Of a DNA stretch of 64,000 bases, positions 7,756 through 15,594 are shown in pieces. Numbering within the stretch: position 1 is the stretch's first letter; every line of letters begins with the position of its first letter. The stretch comes from Solobacterium moorei (GTDB lineage: Bacteria; Bacillota_I; Bacilli_A; Erysipelotrichales; Erysipelotrichaceae): assembly GCF_036323475.1 (NCBI RefSeq), contig NZ_AP028934.1, forward strand, positions 434,001-498,000, given 5' to 3'. The notes under the pieces were generated by a model. The model saw only the letters and a list, made by a program, of their open reading frames with translations, did no database searches and was not told the DNA's origin. Both the position numbers and the translations under genes were made by a program.

Positions 7756-8893
7756 GAAAAGAAGTTTGATATTTAGTATTGTGCGTGGCGCAATGGCTAT
7801 TGGTATTGCGTTATTAGTTGCGGCAATTCTAATCTTTATTAGTTCAAAGGGAGATAATCTTGGCGCAAGATTACTTGCGACACTCAGCTCCTTGAAATCA
7901 ATGTTGATTCAACCATTATTCCGTGCAAATGGAACATTTAGTGTAAAGGGTCTTACAGATATCCTTGCAAGCATGATTCCTATTATCTTTACAGGTTTAG
8001 CGACATGCGTTATGTTCTCTGCAAACCAATTTAACCTTGGTTCTGAAGGTGGTATCTTACTTGGTGCGTTTGTGACTTCTTTAGTTGCAGTTTATGTTCC
8101 ATTACCTGGTGCATTACTACCGGTTGTTGCTATTCTTGCAGGTGCGTTTGTGACTGGATTGATGATGCTAATTCCTGCGGTATTAAAGGCGAAGTTAAAC
8201 GTCAGTGAAATGGTAAACTCTTTAATGTTAAACTATGTCATCATGTATGTTATCAAGTTTATGATGAATGCATTTATCGCTGATAAGACAAAGGGTACAG
8301 TTCAGACTAGTAACTTCCAAGCTAACGCTGCTTTACCACAGTTAATTGAAAATGGTTCTAAACTATCCATTGGCTTTGTTATCGCAATTGTAATGACAAT
8401 TATCATTGCGCTATTTATGTATCGTACACGTTGGGGATATGCAATCCGTATGATTGGTATCAACCAGAAGTTCTCTATGTATTCTGGTATGAATGTTGTA
8501 ATGATCATTATCCTTTCGCAGGTAATCGGCGGATTATTAGCAGGTATGGGTGGTGGCATTGAGATGCTAGGAAGAAACCAATACTTCGACTGGTTAGCCC
8601 AGCCGGGTTATGGTTGGACGGGTATTACTGTAGCGATTCTAGCAGGTAATAATCCAGCGTTTGTTCCGCTCGCTGCGTTCTTTATGGCTTATCTTGAAAA
8701 GGGATGTACTTTAATGTCAACCTACGCCGCAGTTCCTGCACAGTTGATTGATATTATTCAGGCGATCATCTTCTTATTCTTCGCGGCTGATCAATTCTTA
8801 TCTAAGTATCGTCAGAAGCTTGTAGTTAAGAGTGCTGAAGAGGAGCTACGCGAAAAACAAGTCGGAGCGACAGTAGAAGGGAGCGTGAAGTAA
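7748..8893 (+). CDS. Nucleoside ABC importer permease 1
   Basis: The 381-residue membrane protein starts at the ATG overlapping the ATPase stop (MNKKRSLIFSIVRGAMAIG). About nine hydrophobic segments are visible. The BPD_transp_2 signature is seen in NQFNLGSEGGILLGAF and GGGIEMLGRNQYFDWLAQPGYGWTGITVAILAGNNP. It pairs with the next gene as the heterodimeric channel of the BMP nucleoside transporter. The stop is followed 2 bp later by the next start. Confidence 0.9.
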   Translation: MNKKRSLIFSIVRGAMAIGIALLVAAILIFISSKGDNLGARLLATLSSLKSMLIQPLFRANGTFSVKGLTDILASMIPIIFTGLATCVMFSANQFNLGSEGGILLGAFVTSLVAVYVPLPGALLPVVAILAGAFVTGLMMLIPAVLKAKLNVSEMVNSLMLNYVIMYVIKFMMNAFIADKTKGTVQTSNFQANAALPQLIENGSKLSIGFVIAIVMTIIIALFMYRTRWGYAIRMIGINQKFSMYSGMNVVMIIILSQVIGGLLAGMGGGIEMLGRNQYFDWLAQPGYGWTGITVAILAGNNPAFVPLAAFFMAYLEKGCTLMSTYAAVPAQLIDIIQAIIFLFFAADQFLSKYRQKLVVKSAEEELREKQVGATVEGSVK

Positions 8894-8894
8894 G

Positions 8895-9854
8895 ATGTTT
8901 TCACTTATTATGACACCAGAATTTTTCTTTGCGATTTTCCGTATCACAGCTCCAATCTTATTTGCGACAATGGCAGCTGTTATCTGCGAAAAGGCGGGTG
9001 TATCTAACATTGGCCTTGAAGGCACAATGATGATTTCCGCATTGTTTGGTTCCTTATTTGCTTACTATTCTGGAAATTGGTTTGTAGGTTTACTTGTGGC
9101 GGTTGCTGTAGGTATTATCGTTAGCTTACTCATGGGCTTCTTCGCATTCAATCTAAAGACAAATATTATCTTAACGGGTACTGCGGTCAATATGATTGGA
9201 TCTGGCGGAACTATCTTCTTAGTTAAGGTAATTACAGGTATTACACAGGGATCACAGCTAACTTCCACAACCTCTTTGATTACACAGAAGTTGCAGATTC
9301 CAAGTATTACAATTCCACTCATTGATAAGATTCCTGTGATTGGACAAGTATTATCTGGACATAGCTTATTAACATACTTCGCATTTATCTGTGTATTTTT
9401 GACATGGGTATTGTTATACCATACACCATTAGGATTAAATATCCGCTCTGTTGGTGAAAACTCGCATGCGGCTTCTTCTGTTGGTGTAAGTGTTATTAGG
9501 GTGAAGTACATTACAATGGTTATCGCTGGTATCCTCTGTGGTATGGGTGGTGCGTTTATGTCAATGTATTATGCAATGGGTTGGTCCCTTGACATGGTTG
9601 CTGGACGTGGATTTATCGCTTTAGCAGCACAGGCAATGGGTGCTGGTGAACCTCTAGGCTGTATGCTAGCGGCACTCATCTTCGGATTTGCACAGGCATT
9701 TGGTATCAAGCTATCTGCGACAGGTGTAGATTCCAACCTCGTCTCACCAATTCCATATTTGGTAACGATTATCGGTTTGGTTGTATTCGCTCTTATTGCG
9801 GCAAGTCGCGCAAAGCGTGCACGCCGTGAAAATGCTGAAAAGGTGAGTGCATGA
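8895..9854 (+). CDS. Nucleoside ABC importer permease 2
   Basis: The 319-residue BPD_transp_2 membrane protein has about eight hydrophobic segments. Motifs include CEKAGVSNIGLEGTMMISALFGS near residues 27-49 and SVGENSHAASSVGVSVIRVKYITMVIAGILCGMGGAFMSM near 190-230, typical of YufQ/NupQ-like subunits. It overlaps the first nucleoside hydrolase by 4 bp (ATGA), linking transport to intracellular cleavage. Confidence 0.9.
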   Translation: MFSLIMTPEFFFAIFRITAPILFATMAAVICEKAGVSNIGLEGTMMISALFGSLFAYYSGNWFVGLLVAVAVGIIVSLLMGFFAFNLKTNIILTGTAVNMIGSGGTIFLVKVITGITQGSQLTSTTSLITQKLQIPSITIPLIDKIPVIGQVLSGHSLLTYFAFICVFLTWVLLYHTPLGLNIRSVGENSHAASSVGVSVIRVKYITMVIAGILCGMGGAFMSMYYAMGWSLDMVAGRGFIALAAQAMGAGEPLGCMLAALIFGFAQAFGIKLSATGVDSNLVSPIPYLVTIIGLVVFALIAASRAKRARRENAEKVSA

Positions 9855-10810
9855 GTGAAATCAAGAAAATACCAGTTATCTTAGATGGTGATCCTGGTCA
9901 CGATGATGCAATTGCTTGGGTATTTGCCAAAGCAAATCCTGCCTTTGATATCAAAGCAGTCACAAGTGTGGCAGGGAACCAGACACTAGCCAAAACGACT
10001 TATAATGCAATGCGTATCTGTACATTATTAGGTATTGATGCGCCAATTGCGAAGGGTAGAGAGCTACCATTATTATCGCCATTAATTACAGCTGGAAACT
10101 TTCATGGTGAATCTGGCTTGGATGGTCCTGCAATGCCTGAACCATGCATGCAGTTATCAGAATTATCCTCTGTAGATTTGATGGCAAAAGTATTAAGAGA
10201 AAGTGAGAAAGCGGTAACGATTATCGCTACTGGTCCACAAACAAACGTTGCGGCGCTATTACTAACACATCCAGAATTGAAATCCAAGATTGGAAGAATT
10301 TCCATCATGGGTGGAGGTCTTAGAAATGGTAACTGGACTCCAGCTGCGGAATTTAATATCTTTGAAGATCCAGAAGCTGCACAAATTGTATTTACATCTG
10401 GAATCCCGCTTACAATGTGTGGTCTTGATGTAACGGAGAAGGCTATCGTTTATCCAGAGGATGAAAAGAGAATCCGCGAAATTGGTAACCAGGTATCTGG
10501 TATCGTTGCGGATTGGTTAGATTTCTTCTTCAAGCATCACGCAGAACTTGGCTGGAATGGTTCTCCATTACATGATCCATGTGCCGTTGCAGTGTTAATG
10601 AAGCCTGAAATTTTTACAACACAAGAGATGCATGTTGAAATCGACATTGAAGGTAACTATACACGTGGAGCGACTGTAGCGGACTGGCACCGATCAAGTG
10701 GTAATCTAAATAACGTTACAGCAGTGCTTGGGGTTGACCGTGAAAAATTTGTTGATTTACTAGTAGAAGTATGCAAGGCATACAAGGGTAGAAAGGTGGA
10801 TATCGCATGA
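9851..10810 (+). CDS. Nucleoside hydrolase (IUNH family), copy 1
   Basis: The 319-residue protein has the N-terminal Ca-binding Asp cluster DGDPGHDDA (residues 12-20). It also has the central TGPQTNVAALLLTHPELKSKIGRISIMGGG region and a C-terminal HDPCAVA with the catalytic-site His. The family hydrolyses the N-glycosidic bond of ribonucleosides to base plus ribose. It overlaps both the permease (ATGA) and the second hydrolase by 4 bp. Ribose released here could feed the ribokinase-like gene at 2005. Confidence 0.93.
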   Translation: MSEIKKIPVILDGDPGHDDAIAWVFAKANPAFDIKAVTSVAGNQTLAKTTYNAMRICTLLGIDAPIAKGRELPLLSPLITAGNFHGESGLDGPAMPEPCMQLSELSSVDLMAKVLRESEKAVTIIATGPQTNVAALLLTHPELKSKIGRISIMGGGLRNGNWTPAAEFNIFEDPEAAQIVFTSGIPLTMCGLDVTEKAIVYPEDEKRIREIGNQVSGIVADWLDFFFKHHAELGWNGSPLHDPCAVAVLMKPEIFTTQEMHVEIDIEGNYTRGATVADWHRSSGNLNNVTAVLGVDREKFVDLLVEVCKAYKGRKVDIA

Positions 10811-11745
10811 CAGATTTAATCCCAATTTGGATTGATACCGATACTGGTGTCGATGATGCGGTTGCACTCCTTTGTGCACTCAAGTTAGATAAACTTGCGA
10901 TTCGTGGTATCTCCTCAGTTGCTGGTAATGTAGAACATGCCAAGACATTTAAAAACTGCCGTAATGTACTTGCGTATGCAGGTAGAGAAGATATCAAAGT
11001 ATACCCAGGTGCAATTAAGCCAATGTGTGTAGAACTAGATGATGCTTCTGAAGTTCATGGTAAAGATGGACTTGGTGGTGTTGTGATTCCAGATTCTCCA
11101 GCCGAAAAGGAAACAATGCATGCATGGGATGCAATTTATGAGGCTGCGAAAAAGGAAGGTGGTAAATTACAGATTGTTGCGGTAGGACCGCTTACAAATA
11201 TTGCAAACGCAATTATCTCTCATCCTGATTTGAAAGGCATGGTCAAAAGAATCCTTATCATGGGTGGTGCAGTTGTAGGTGGTAATGCCACAATGGCAGC
11301 TGAGTTTAACATCTATGCTGATCCTCACTCTGCGGAGACGGTTATGCAAAGTGGTATTCCAGTAGTAATGTTCGGCTTAGATGTTACAGTTGATGCTTAT
11401 CTAAATGGCAAAGATATTCAAGACATTCGTGATTTTAATACAAAGATCAGTAAGTTCTTTGCGGATGTTGTACAATCCAATCTAAATTTCTATATTAAGA
11501 ACTACAAGCGTGAAATCTTATGTATCCATGATGCATGTCCATTAATTTACTTGCAGTATCCTGAAATCTTTACAGGACAAAAGGCAGGTGTCTATGTGGA
11601 AACGCAGAGTCGTTTATGCTTTGGTAAGACGGTTACAGACATATGGAGTGATACAAAGTTTAAGACACGTGAAACCATGGTAATGCTTGGCGTTGATCGT
11701 GAGAAATTCGCAAGTACGCTAAAAGGTCTATTACAACAATATTAA
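10807..11745 (+). CDS. Nucleoside hydrolase (IUNH family), copy 2
   Basis: The 312-residue paralogue of the upstream gene has the metal-binding DTDTGVDDAVAL near residues 10-21, GPLTNIANAIISHPDLKGMVKRILIMGGA in the middle, and HDACPLI near residue 241. Two non-identical hydrolases in tandem suggest different base preferences (inference). It is the last gene of the transport operon. Its own terminator has been split by the IS at 11760. Confidence 0.93.
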   Translation: MTDLIPIWIDTDTGVDDAVALLCALKLDKLAIRGISSVAGNVEHAKTFKNCRNVLAYAGREDIKVYPGAIKPMCVELDDASEVHGKDGLGGVVIPDSPAEKETMHAWDAIYEAAKKEGGKLQIVAVGPLTNIANAIISHPDLKGMVKRILIMGGAVVGGNATMAAEFNIYADPHSAETVMQSGIPVVMFGLDVTVDAYLNGKDIQDIRDFNTKISKFFADVVQSNLNFYIKNYKREILCIHDACPLIYLQYPEIFTGQKAGVYVETQSRLCFGKTVTDIWSDTKFKTRETMVMLGVDREKFASTLKGLLQQY

Positions 11746-11751
11746 AAAGCG

Positions 11752-11759
11752 GGGTTTCC
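11752..11759. repeat. Target-site duplication, left copy
   Basis: GGGTTTCC abuts the left IS end; the identical octamer abuts the right end at 13686-13693. Confidence 0.85.
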
Positions 11760-11785
11760 GAGACTGCTGAAAAAGTCCTTCAATT

Positions 11786-11814
11786 AAAACCTCACAAAAA
11801 AACAGTGAGGTTTT
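11786..11814 (+). terminator. Hairpin just inside the left IS end
   Basis: AAAACCTCAC (11786-11795) pairs with GTGAGGTTTT (11805-11814). Placed between the IS end and its promoter, it would stop transcription entering from the nucleoside operon. Such protection against outside transcription is known for other IS elements. Confidence 0.65.
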
Positions 11815-11825
11815 CATTTAAATAC

Positions 11826-11854
11826 TTCAAACTAGCGGCTAGTTATGCTATAAT
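11826..11854 (+). promoter_or_regulatory. Internal promoter of the IS
   Basis: The -10 TATAAT (11849-11854) has a weak -35 TTCAAA (11826-11831) and 17-bp spacing. GTGAGGTAAGGA and the RHH start codon follow about 20 bp downstream. Confidence 0.6.
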
Positions 11855-11874
11855 ATAGCTGTGAGGTAAGGACT

Positions 11875-12069
11875 ATGAGATCTAAAAATGACAAAGCCAA
11901 ATATGATATGGATTACCAGAAAAGCAAGATGACAAGAGTAACTGTATGGTTTAATCTTGATAAGGATAAAGATATTGTTTCATGGCTGGACAAATCCAAA
12001 ACATCTAAATCTGAGATCATAAAAAAAGCACTGAGAAATGAAATGAATCGCAGCGAGAATAACTTATGA
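11875..12069 (+). CDS. Ribbon-helix-helix passenger protein of the IS (64 aa)
   Basis: The 64-residue product has a basic N-terminus, a strand TRVTVWFNL and two helices (KDIVSWLDKS and SKSEIIKKALRNEM), which is the Arc/MetJ ribbon-helix-helix layout. AGGTAAGG precedes the ATG. Its stop overlaps the transposase start (ATGA at 12066), so the two are translationally coupled. A DNA-binding protein co-translated with the transposase could repress the internal promoter or help at the ends (inference). The second IS1182-like element in this window has no equivalent gene. Confidence 0.75.
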   Translation: MRSKNDKAKYDMDYQKSKMTRVTVWFNLDKDKDIVSWLDKSKTSKSEIIKKALRNEMNRSENNL

Positions 12070-13541
12070 TCAAGCAGGAAGGTATGATTCTCAGTCCCTA
12101 TATCGATCTTTACGGCATGATCATTCCAAAAGATCACGAGCTCCGGCAGCTGAATGAGCTCGTGGATTTCAGCTTTGTAGACGATCTTCTGAAACACACA
12201 TATACTTCCAGCAACGGCAGACCAGGCTACAGGCCACAGGTCATGTTCAAATATCTTATGCTTAAGCGAATGTATGAGCTTTCTGACAGAGATGTTGTAG
12301 AAAGAGCCCGTACAGACATGGCATTCAAATATTTTCTTGGTCTTGCACCCGAAGAAGATGTAATTGAATTTTCAAGTCTTACCAAGTTCAGAAAACTGCG
12401 CCTGAAAGATGAATCCGTCATAGATGCCCTGATTTCAAAGAGCGTACAGATAGCGATGGAGAACGGAATCAAACTGTCTAAAACAATTATTGTTGATTCC
12501 ACGCATACAGAAGCCAGATATGGAACAAAAAGTGCACGAGAATACCTTCTTGAAGTTTGTAAAAATCTCAGAAAGAAAGTATACAGCGTAAATGAAGAAT
12601 ATGTGAAACAGATGCCTAAGAAACCGGACAACAACAGAATCGGGCTGTATGAAGAAGTAGTTGATTACTGCGAAAAAGTATATAAGTTGGTTGATGGTGA
12701 TAACAGTTTAAAGGCATATAAGTACATACAGGAAAATATGAATCTTCTCCGTGAAACGCTGGATGATGTAAATGAAGAGCTGACCTACTCTAAGGACAGT
12801 GATGCCAAGACGGGGCACAAAACTGCAGACACAGAATTCTTTGGGTATAAGACACATATCGCAATGACTCCAGAAAGAATTATTACAGCTGCTGCTGTCA
12901 CTTCTGGAGAGAAGCACGATGGAAAGGAACTTGCATCTTTAGTAGACAAGACGGAAGCTAACGGAATAGATGTTGACAATATTGTCGGAGATGGAGCATA
13001 TTCTGAAAAGGAAAATATAGAGTATGCAAATGAAAATGAAATCAACCTTGTATCGAAGCTAAGCAAAACAGTATCATCCGGGAACAGAAAAAACGCCCTT
13101 GACGGAGAATTCAGCTACAATAAAGACGCAAAAATGTATGTATGCCCAGCAGGACATATGGCAATTCATAAATCTAAAACTGGTGTGAAAGATCCAAATA
13201 AGCCACAGCGTGAATCCTACTTTTTCGATGTAAAAAAATGTATTCAATGCCCGCTGAGAGAGAAATGTGGATATAAAGAAAATCAGAAAAGCAAAACATA
13301 TAACATCACAGTAAAGATGAGTAAAATTCATCAGGACCATCAGGATAAGCAACAGACAGAATATTATCAGGAACTGGCTGGTGAACGTTACAAAATAGAA
13401 GCTAAAAATGCTGAGCTGAAAAAAGAACATGGATATGCACATACTATATATGCAGGAATGAACGGGATGATGCTTCAGGCAGGTGTCACCATTTTTGTGG
13501 TGAATTTAAAAAGAATATTGAAGCTGAAAAAAGATAGATAA
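12066..13541 (+). CDS. IS1182-family transposase
   Basis: The 491-residue protein has the N-terminal DUF772-like region (YIDLYGMIIPKDHELRQL, GRPGYRPQVMFKYLMLKRMYELSDRDVVERARTD). It has a DDE core with TIIVDSTHTEARYG (first Asp), GDGAYSEKENIEYA (second Asp), a zinc-ribbon-like CPAGHMAIHK and CIQCPLREKC, and a C-terminal Y-x-x-L-A-G-E-R-Y-K-I-E-A-K-N-A-E segment carrying the catalytic Glu. It is full length with no interruption. Translation is coupled to the RHH gene by ATGA. Confidence 0.92.
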   Translation: MIKQEGMILSPYIDLYGMIIPKDHELRQLNELVDFSFVDDLLKHTYTSSNGRPGYRPQVMFKYLMLKRMYELSDRDVVERARTDMAFKYFLGLAPEEDVIEFSSLTKFRKLRLKDESVIDALISKSVQIAMENGIKLSKTIIVDSTHTEARYGTKSAREYLLEVCKNLRKKVYSVNEEYVKQMPKKPDNNRIGLYEEVVDYCEKVYKLVDGDNSLKAYKYIQENMNLLRETLDDVNEELTYSKDSDAKTGHKTADTEFFGYKTHIAMTPERIITAAAVTSGEKHDGKELASLVDKTEANGIDVDNIVGDGAYSEKENIEYANENEINLVSKLSKTVSSGNRKNALDGEFSYNKDAKMYVCPAGHMAIHKSKTGVKDPNKPQRESYFFDVKKCIQCPLREKCGYKENQKSKTYNITVKMSKIHQDHQDKQQTEYYQELAGERYKIEAKNAELKKEHGYAHTIYAGMNGMMLQAGVTIFVVNLKRILKLKKDR

Positions 13542-13569
13542 GCAAAAATATATTGATAAAAACCAAACA

Positions 13570-13622
13570 AAAACAGGTATATACCTCAATTTTTTTCTGA
13601 AATTTGTGAATATACCTGTTTT
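13570..13622 (+). terminator. Terminator-like hairpin at the right IS end
   Basis: AAAACAGGTATAT (13570-13582) pairs with ATATACCTGTTTT (13610-13622). It follows the transposase stop and lies about 60 bp inside the right inverted repeat. It could end transposase mRNA and also block transcription entering from the right. Confidence 0.65.
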
Positions 13623-13685
13623 CATTCTGATTTGTAAACAATTTGATTAAATCTCGTTTATGACTGATACTTTTTCAACAGTCTC

Positions 13686-13693
13686 GGGTTTCC
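13686..13693. repeat. Target-site duplication, right copy
   Basis: GGGTTTCC directly follows the right IS end and matches the left copy at 11752-11759. Confidence 0.85.
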
Positions 13694-13699
13694 GCTTTT

Positions 13700-14548
13700 T
13701 TAATTCTTTGGTTTTTTAATGTAGGTACGGTGTAGTACTTTAATTGTTTCATCATAATTCATAGTACCGAGTGCAGTGTAGAGAATATCGATGATATTTA
13801 ATTGTGAGATACGAGATGACATTGCGGCTGTACGCAAGAGTGATTCGTTCTCGGTTGTATATAGTTTATAATCTGCCAATTTTGAAACTGGTGTATCAAC
13901 ACAGCGAGTAATTGCGATAATAGGAGTTAGATTTTCCTTGAGTGCATTCATGCATGTAATTACTTCAGTGGTATTGCCAGAGTAGGAACATACAATCGCT
14001 ACATCTTCAGCAGTACTGTTTTTACAACTGAGAAACTGTGAATGCCAGTCCTCATTAATGGTACATGGCTTTGAGATACGTAATAACTTTAGATATAAAT
14101 CACGTAGAGCAACTAAGGAAGCACCCATTCCAATGAGAATAACATTTCTTGCATCATTCATGATTTTTACGCATTCGTGCAAGGTTTCAATGTCCATTAA
14201 CTTTTCCGTTTCATCTAAGGACTTTGCATTTTTGGCTGTTACCTTGCGAATGATATCTGCGATATTATCTGTTCTTTTGATTTCTTCGTTATACATCTGT
14301 TCACCAGTCTTTGCATGAAGTGCTAATTCAATGGTCAGACTGCGTTTGAAATCTTTGTATCCATCAAAGTTGATGCGATGGCACATTCTAACAACCGCTG
14401 ATGGAGATGAAAAACTTTTATGTGCTAATTCCTGTACAGAAAGTGTACTTGCGGTTTCAGGGTTTTTGAGGATATATTCCGCAACGGTTCTTTCAGCACT
14501 AGCTAGTTCATGGTAATGTTCACGTAATCGAATAAGTGCATTTTTCAT
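13700..14548 (-). CDS. RpiR/MurR-family transcriptional regulator
   Basis: The 282-residue protein has the N-terminal HTH_6 domain (ERTVAEYILKNPETASTLSVQELAHKSFSSPSAVVRMCHRINFDGYKDFKRSL, residues 18-68). Its C-terminal SIS sugar-phosphate domain includes VILIGMGASLVALRDLYLKLLRI and VAIVCSYSGNTTEVI. A GGAG site lies 5' of the ATG. It is divergent from murQ-mupG, so it probably senses MurNAc-6-phosphate or GlcNAc-6-phosphate and controls that operon, as MurR does in other bacteria (inference from family and position). Its 3' end shares the split terminator with the nucleoside operon. Confidence 0.88.
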   Translation of the reverse strand: MKNALIRLREHYHELASAERTVAEYILKNPETASTLSVQELAHKSFSSPSAVVRMCHRINFDGYKDFKRSLTIELALHAKTGEQMYNEEIKRTDNIADIIRKVTAKNAKSLDETEKLMDIETLHECVKIMNDARNVILIGMGASLVALRDLYLKLLRISKPCTINEDWHSQFLSCKNSTAEDVAIVCSYSGNTTEVITCMNALKENLTPIIAITRCVDTPVSKLADYKLYTTENESLLRTAAMSSRISQLNIIDILYTALGTMNYDETIKVLHRTYIKKPKN

Positions 14549-14574
14549 GGGTGTATTCTCCTATAGAAACAATA

Positions 14575-14692
14575 GCATATTATCCCAAAAACAGAAATAT
14601 TATTTCGAAAAAAAGTGTCAATGTTGAAATTTTGTTATCATTCTACCTATAATATGCGTAGAGTAGGCATATTATAGGGGGCATACGCATAT
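14575..14692 (+). promoter_or_regulatory. murQ promoter and candidate RpiR operators
   Basis: The promoter has TTGAAA (14624-14629), an 18-bp spacer and TATAAT (14648-14653). Two direct copies of GCATATTAT lie at 14575-14583 and 14667-14675, one near each divergent start, as expected for regulator sites. A 9-bp inverted repeat, ATATGCGTA (14652-14660) and TACGCATAT (14684-14692), overlaps the -10 and the murQ start codon. It could be an operator or an mRNA hairpin hiding the start. Confidence 0.55.
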
Positions 14693-15593
14693 GACAATTA
14701 ATCTTCAAACAATCGCTACAGAACACCGTAATGAAAATACGATCAATTTGGATCAGATGAGTTCACTCGAAATCATTACAGAAATGAACCGTGAGGATGC
14801 GTTAATTGCGTCTGCGATTCAGCCACATCTTCCTAATATTTCAAAGGTCATTGAATATTGTATTGGAGCTATCCAACAAGGTGGAAGAATTATCTATATG
14901 GGTGCAGGAACAAGTGGAAGATTAGGGGTGCTTGATGCGGCAGAATGTCCACCAACATTTGGTGTATCTGCTGATTTAGTTGTTGGTCTGATTGCGGGTG
15001 GTGAAGGTGCTTTTATTAAAGCTCGTGAAGGATCCGAAGATTCCGCAGAGCTTGGCAAACAAGATTTAATTCAAATCGGCTTAAATGAAAGGGATATCGT
15101 AATTGGTTTAGCAGCAAGTGGACGTACTCCATATGTGCTTGGTGGACTTTCTTATGCACAAGAGTTAGGTTGTCATACTGCTGCAATCTCAAATACATAT
15201 CATTCCAAGATTGGCGAAGTTGCCCAAATTGCAGTGGATGTTCCTGTGGGGGCAGAGGTATTAACTGGTTCTACACGTTTGAAGTCCGGTACTGCTGAGA
15301 AGATGATTCTTAATATGATTTCTACTGCAACGATGGTAGGTCTTGGAAAGGCTTATCAAAATCTTATGGTTGACGTGATGCAGACAAATGAGAAACTACG
15401 CAATCGCGCAGAAAATATTGTTATGGAAGCTACAGGGGTTGAACGTTCTGTAGCACGTGCTACGATAGATATAGCAAAAGGTTCATGTAAAGTCGCTATC
15501 ACGATGATTCTAGCAAACTGTTCTTACGAAGATGCGTTGATTCGTTTACAACAAGCTTGCGGTCATGTCCGTGAAGCAATCAGGGAGAAATAA
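14691..15593 (+). CDS. murQ: N-acetylmuramic acid 6-phosphate etherase
   Basis: The 300-residue SIS-domain protein matches MurQ throughout: GRIIYMGAGTSGRLGVLDAAECPPTFG (residues 64-90), the LIAGGEGAFIKAREGSEDS loop with the catalytic Glu, GLAASGRTPYVLGGL, and SGTAEKMILNMISTATMVGLGK. It cleaves the lactyl ether of MurNAc-6-phosphate to GlcNAc-6-phosphate and D-lactate in the cytoplasm. It is followed 1 bp later by mupG. A PTS MurNAc transporter (MurP) is not in the cluster. Confidence 0.95.
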   Translation: MTINLQTIATEHRNENTINLDQMSSLEIITEMNREDALIASAIQPHLPNISKVIEYCIGAIQQGGRIIYMGAGTSGRLGVLDAAECPPTFGVSADLVVGLIAGGEGAFIKAREGSEDSAELGKQDLIQIGLNERDIVIGLAASGRTPYVLGGLSYAQELGCHTAAISNTYHSKIGEVAQIAVDVPVGAEVLTGSTRLKSGTAEKMILNMISTATMVGLGKAYQNLMVDVMQTNEKLRNRAENIVMEATGVERSVARATIDIAKGSCKVAITMILANCSYEDALIRLQQACGHVREAIREK

Positions 15594-15594
15594 T

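Larger units (their letters stand above)
11760..13685 (+). mobile_element. IS1182-like insertion sequence (1926 bp) with a passenger RHH gene
   Basis: The terminal inverted repeats begin GAGACTGCTGAAAAAGT on the left and, on the opposite strand, GAGACTGTTGAAAAAGT on the right. The element is flanked by the direct repeat GGGTTTCC (11752-11759 and 13686-13693), the likely 8-bp target duplication. Inside are a hairpin near the left end, a promoter, a small RHH gene, an IS1182-type transposase and a terminator near the right end. Both ends and the transposase look intact, so it may be mobile. Confidence 0.9.
11744..13701. terminator. Operon terminator split by an insertion sequence
   Basis: AAAAAGCGG just after the hydrolase stop and CCGCTTTTTT at 13692-13701 form the two arms of a stem. 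Removing 11760-13685 and one copy of GGGTTTCC restores AAAAAGCGG-GGTTT-CCGCTTTTTT, a perfect bidirectional terminator between the hydrolase and the convergent rpiR gene. The IS therefore lies in its loop. Confidence 0.85.
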
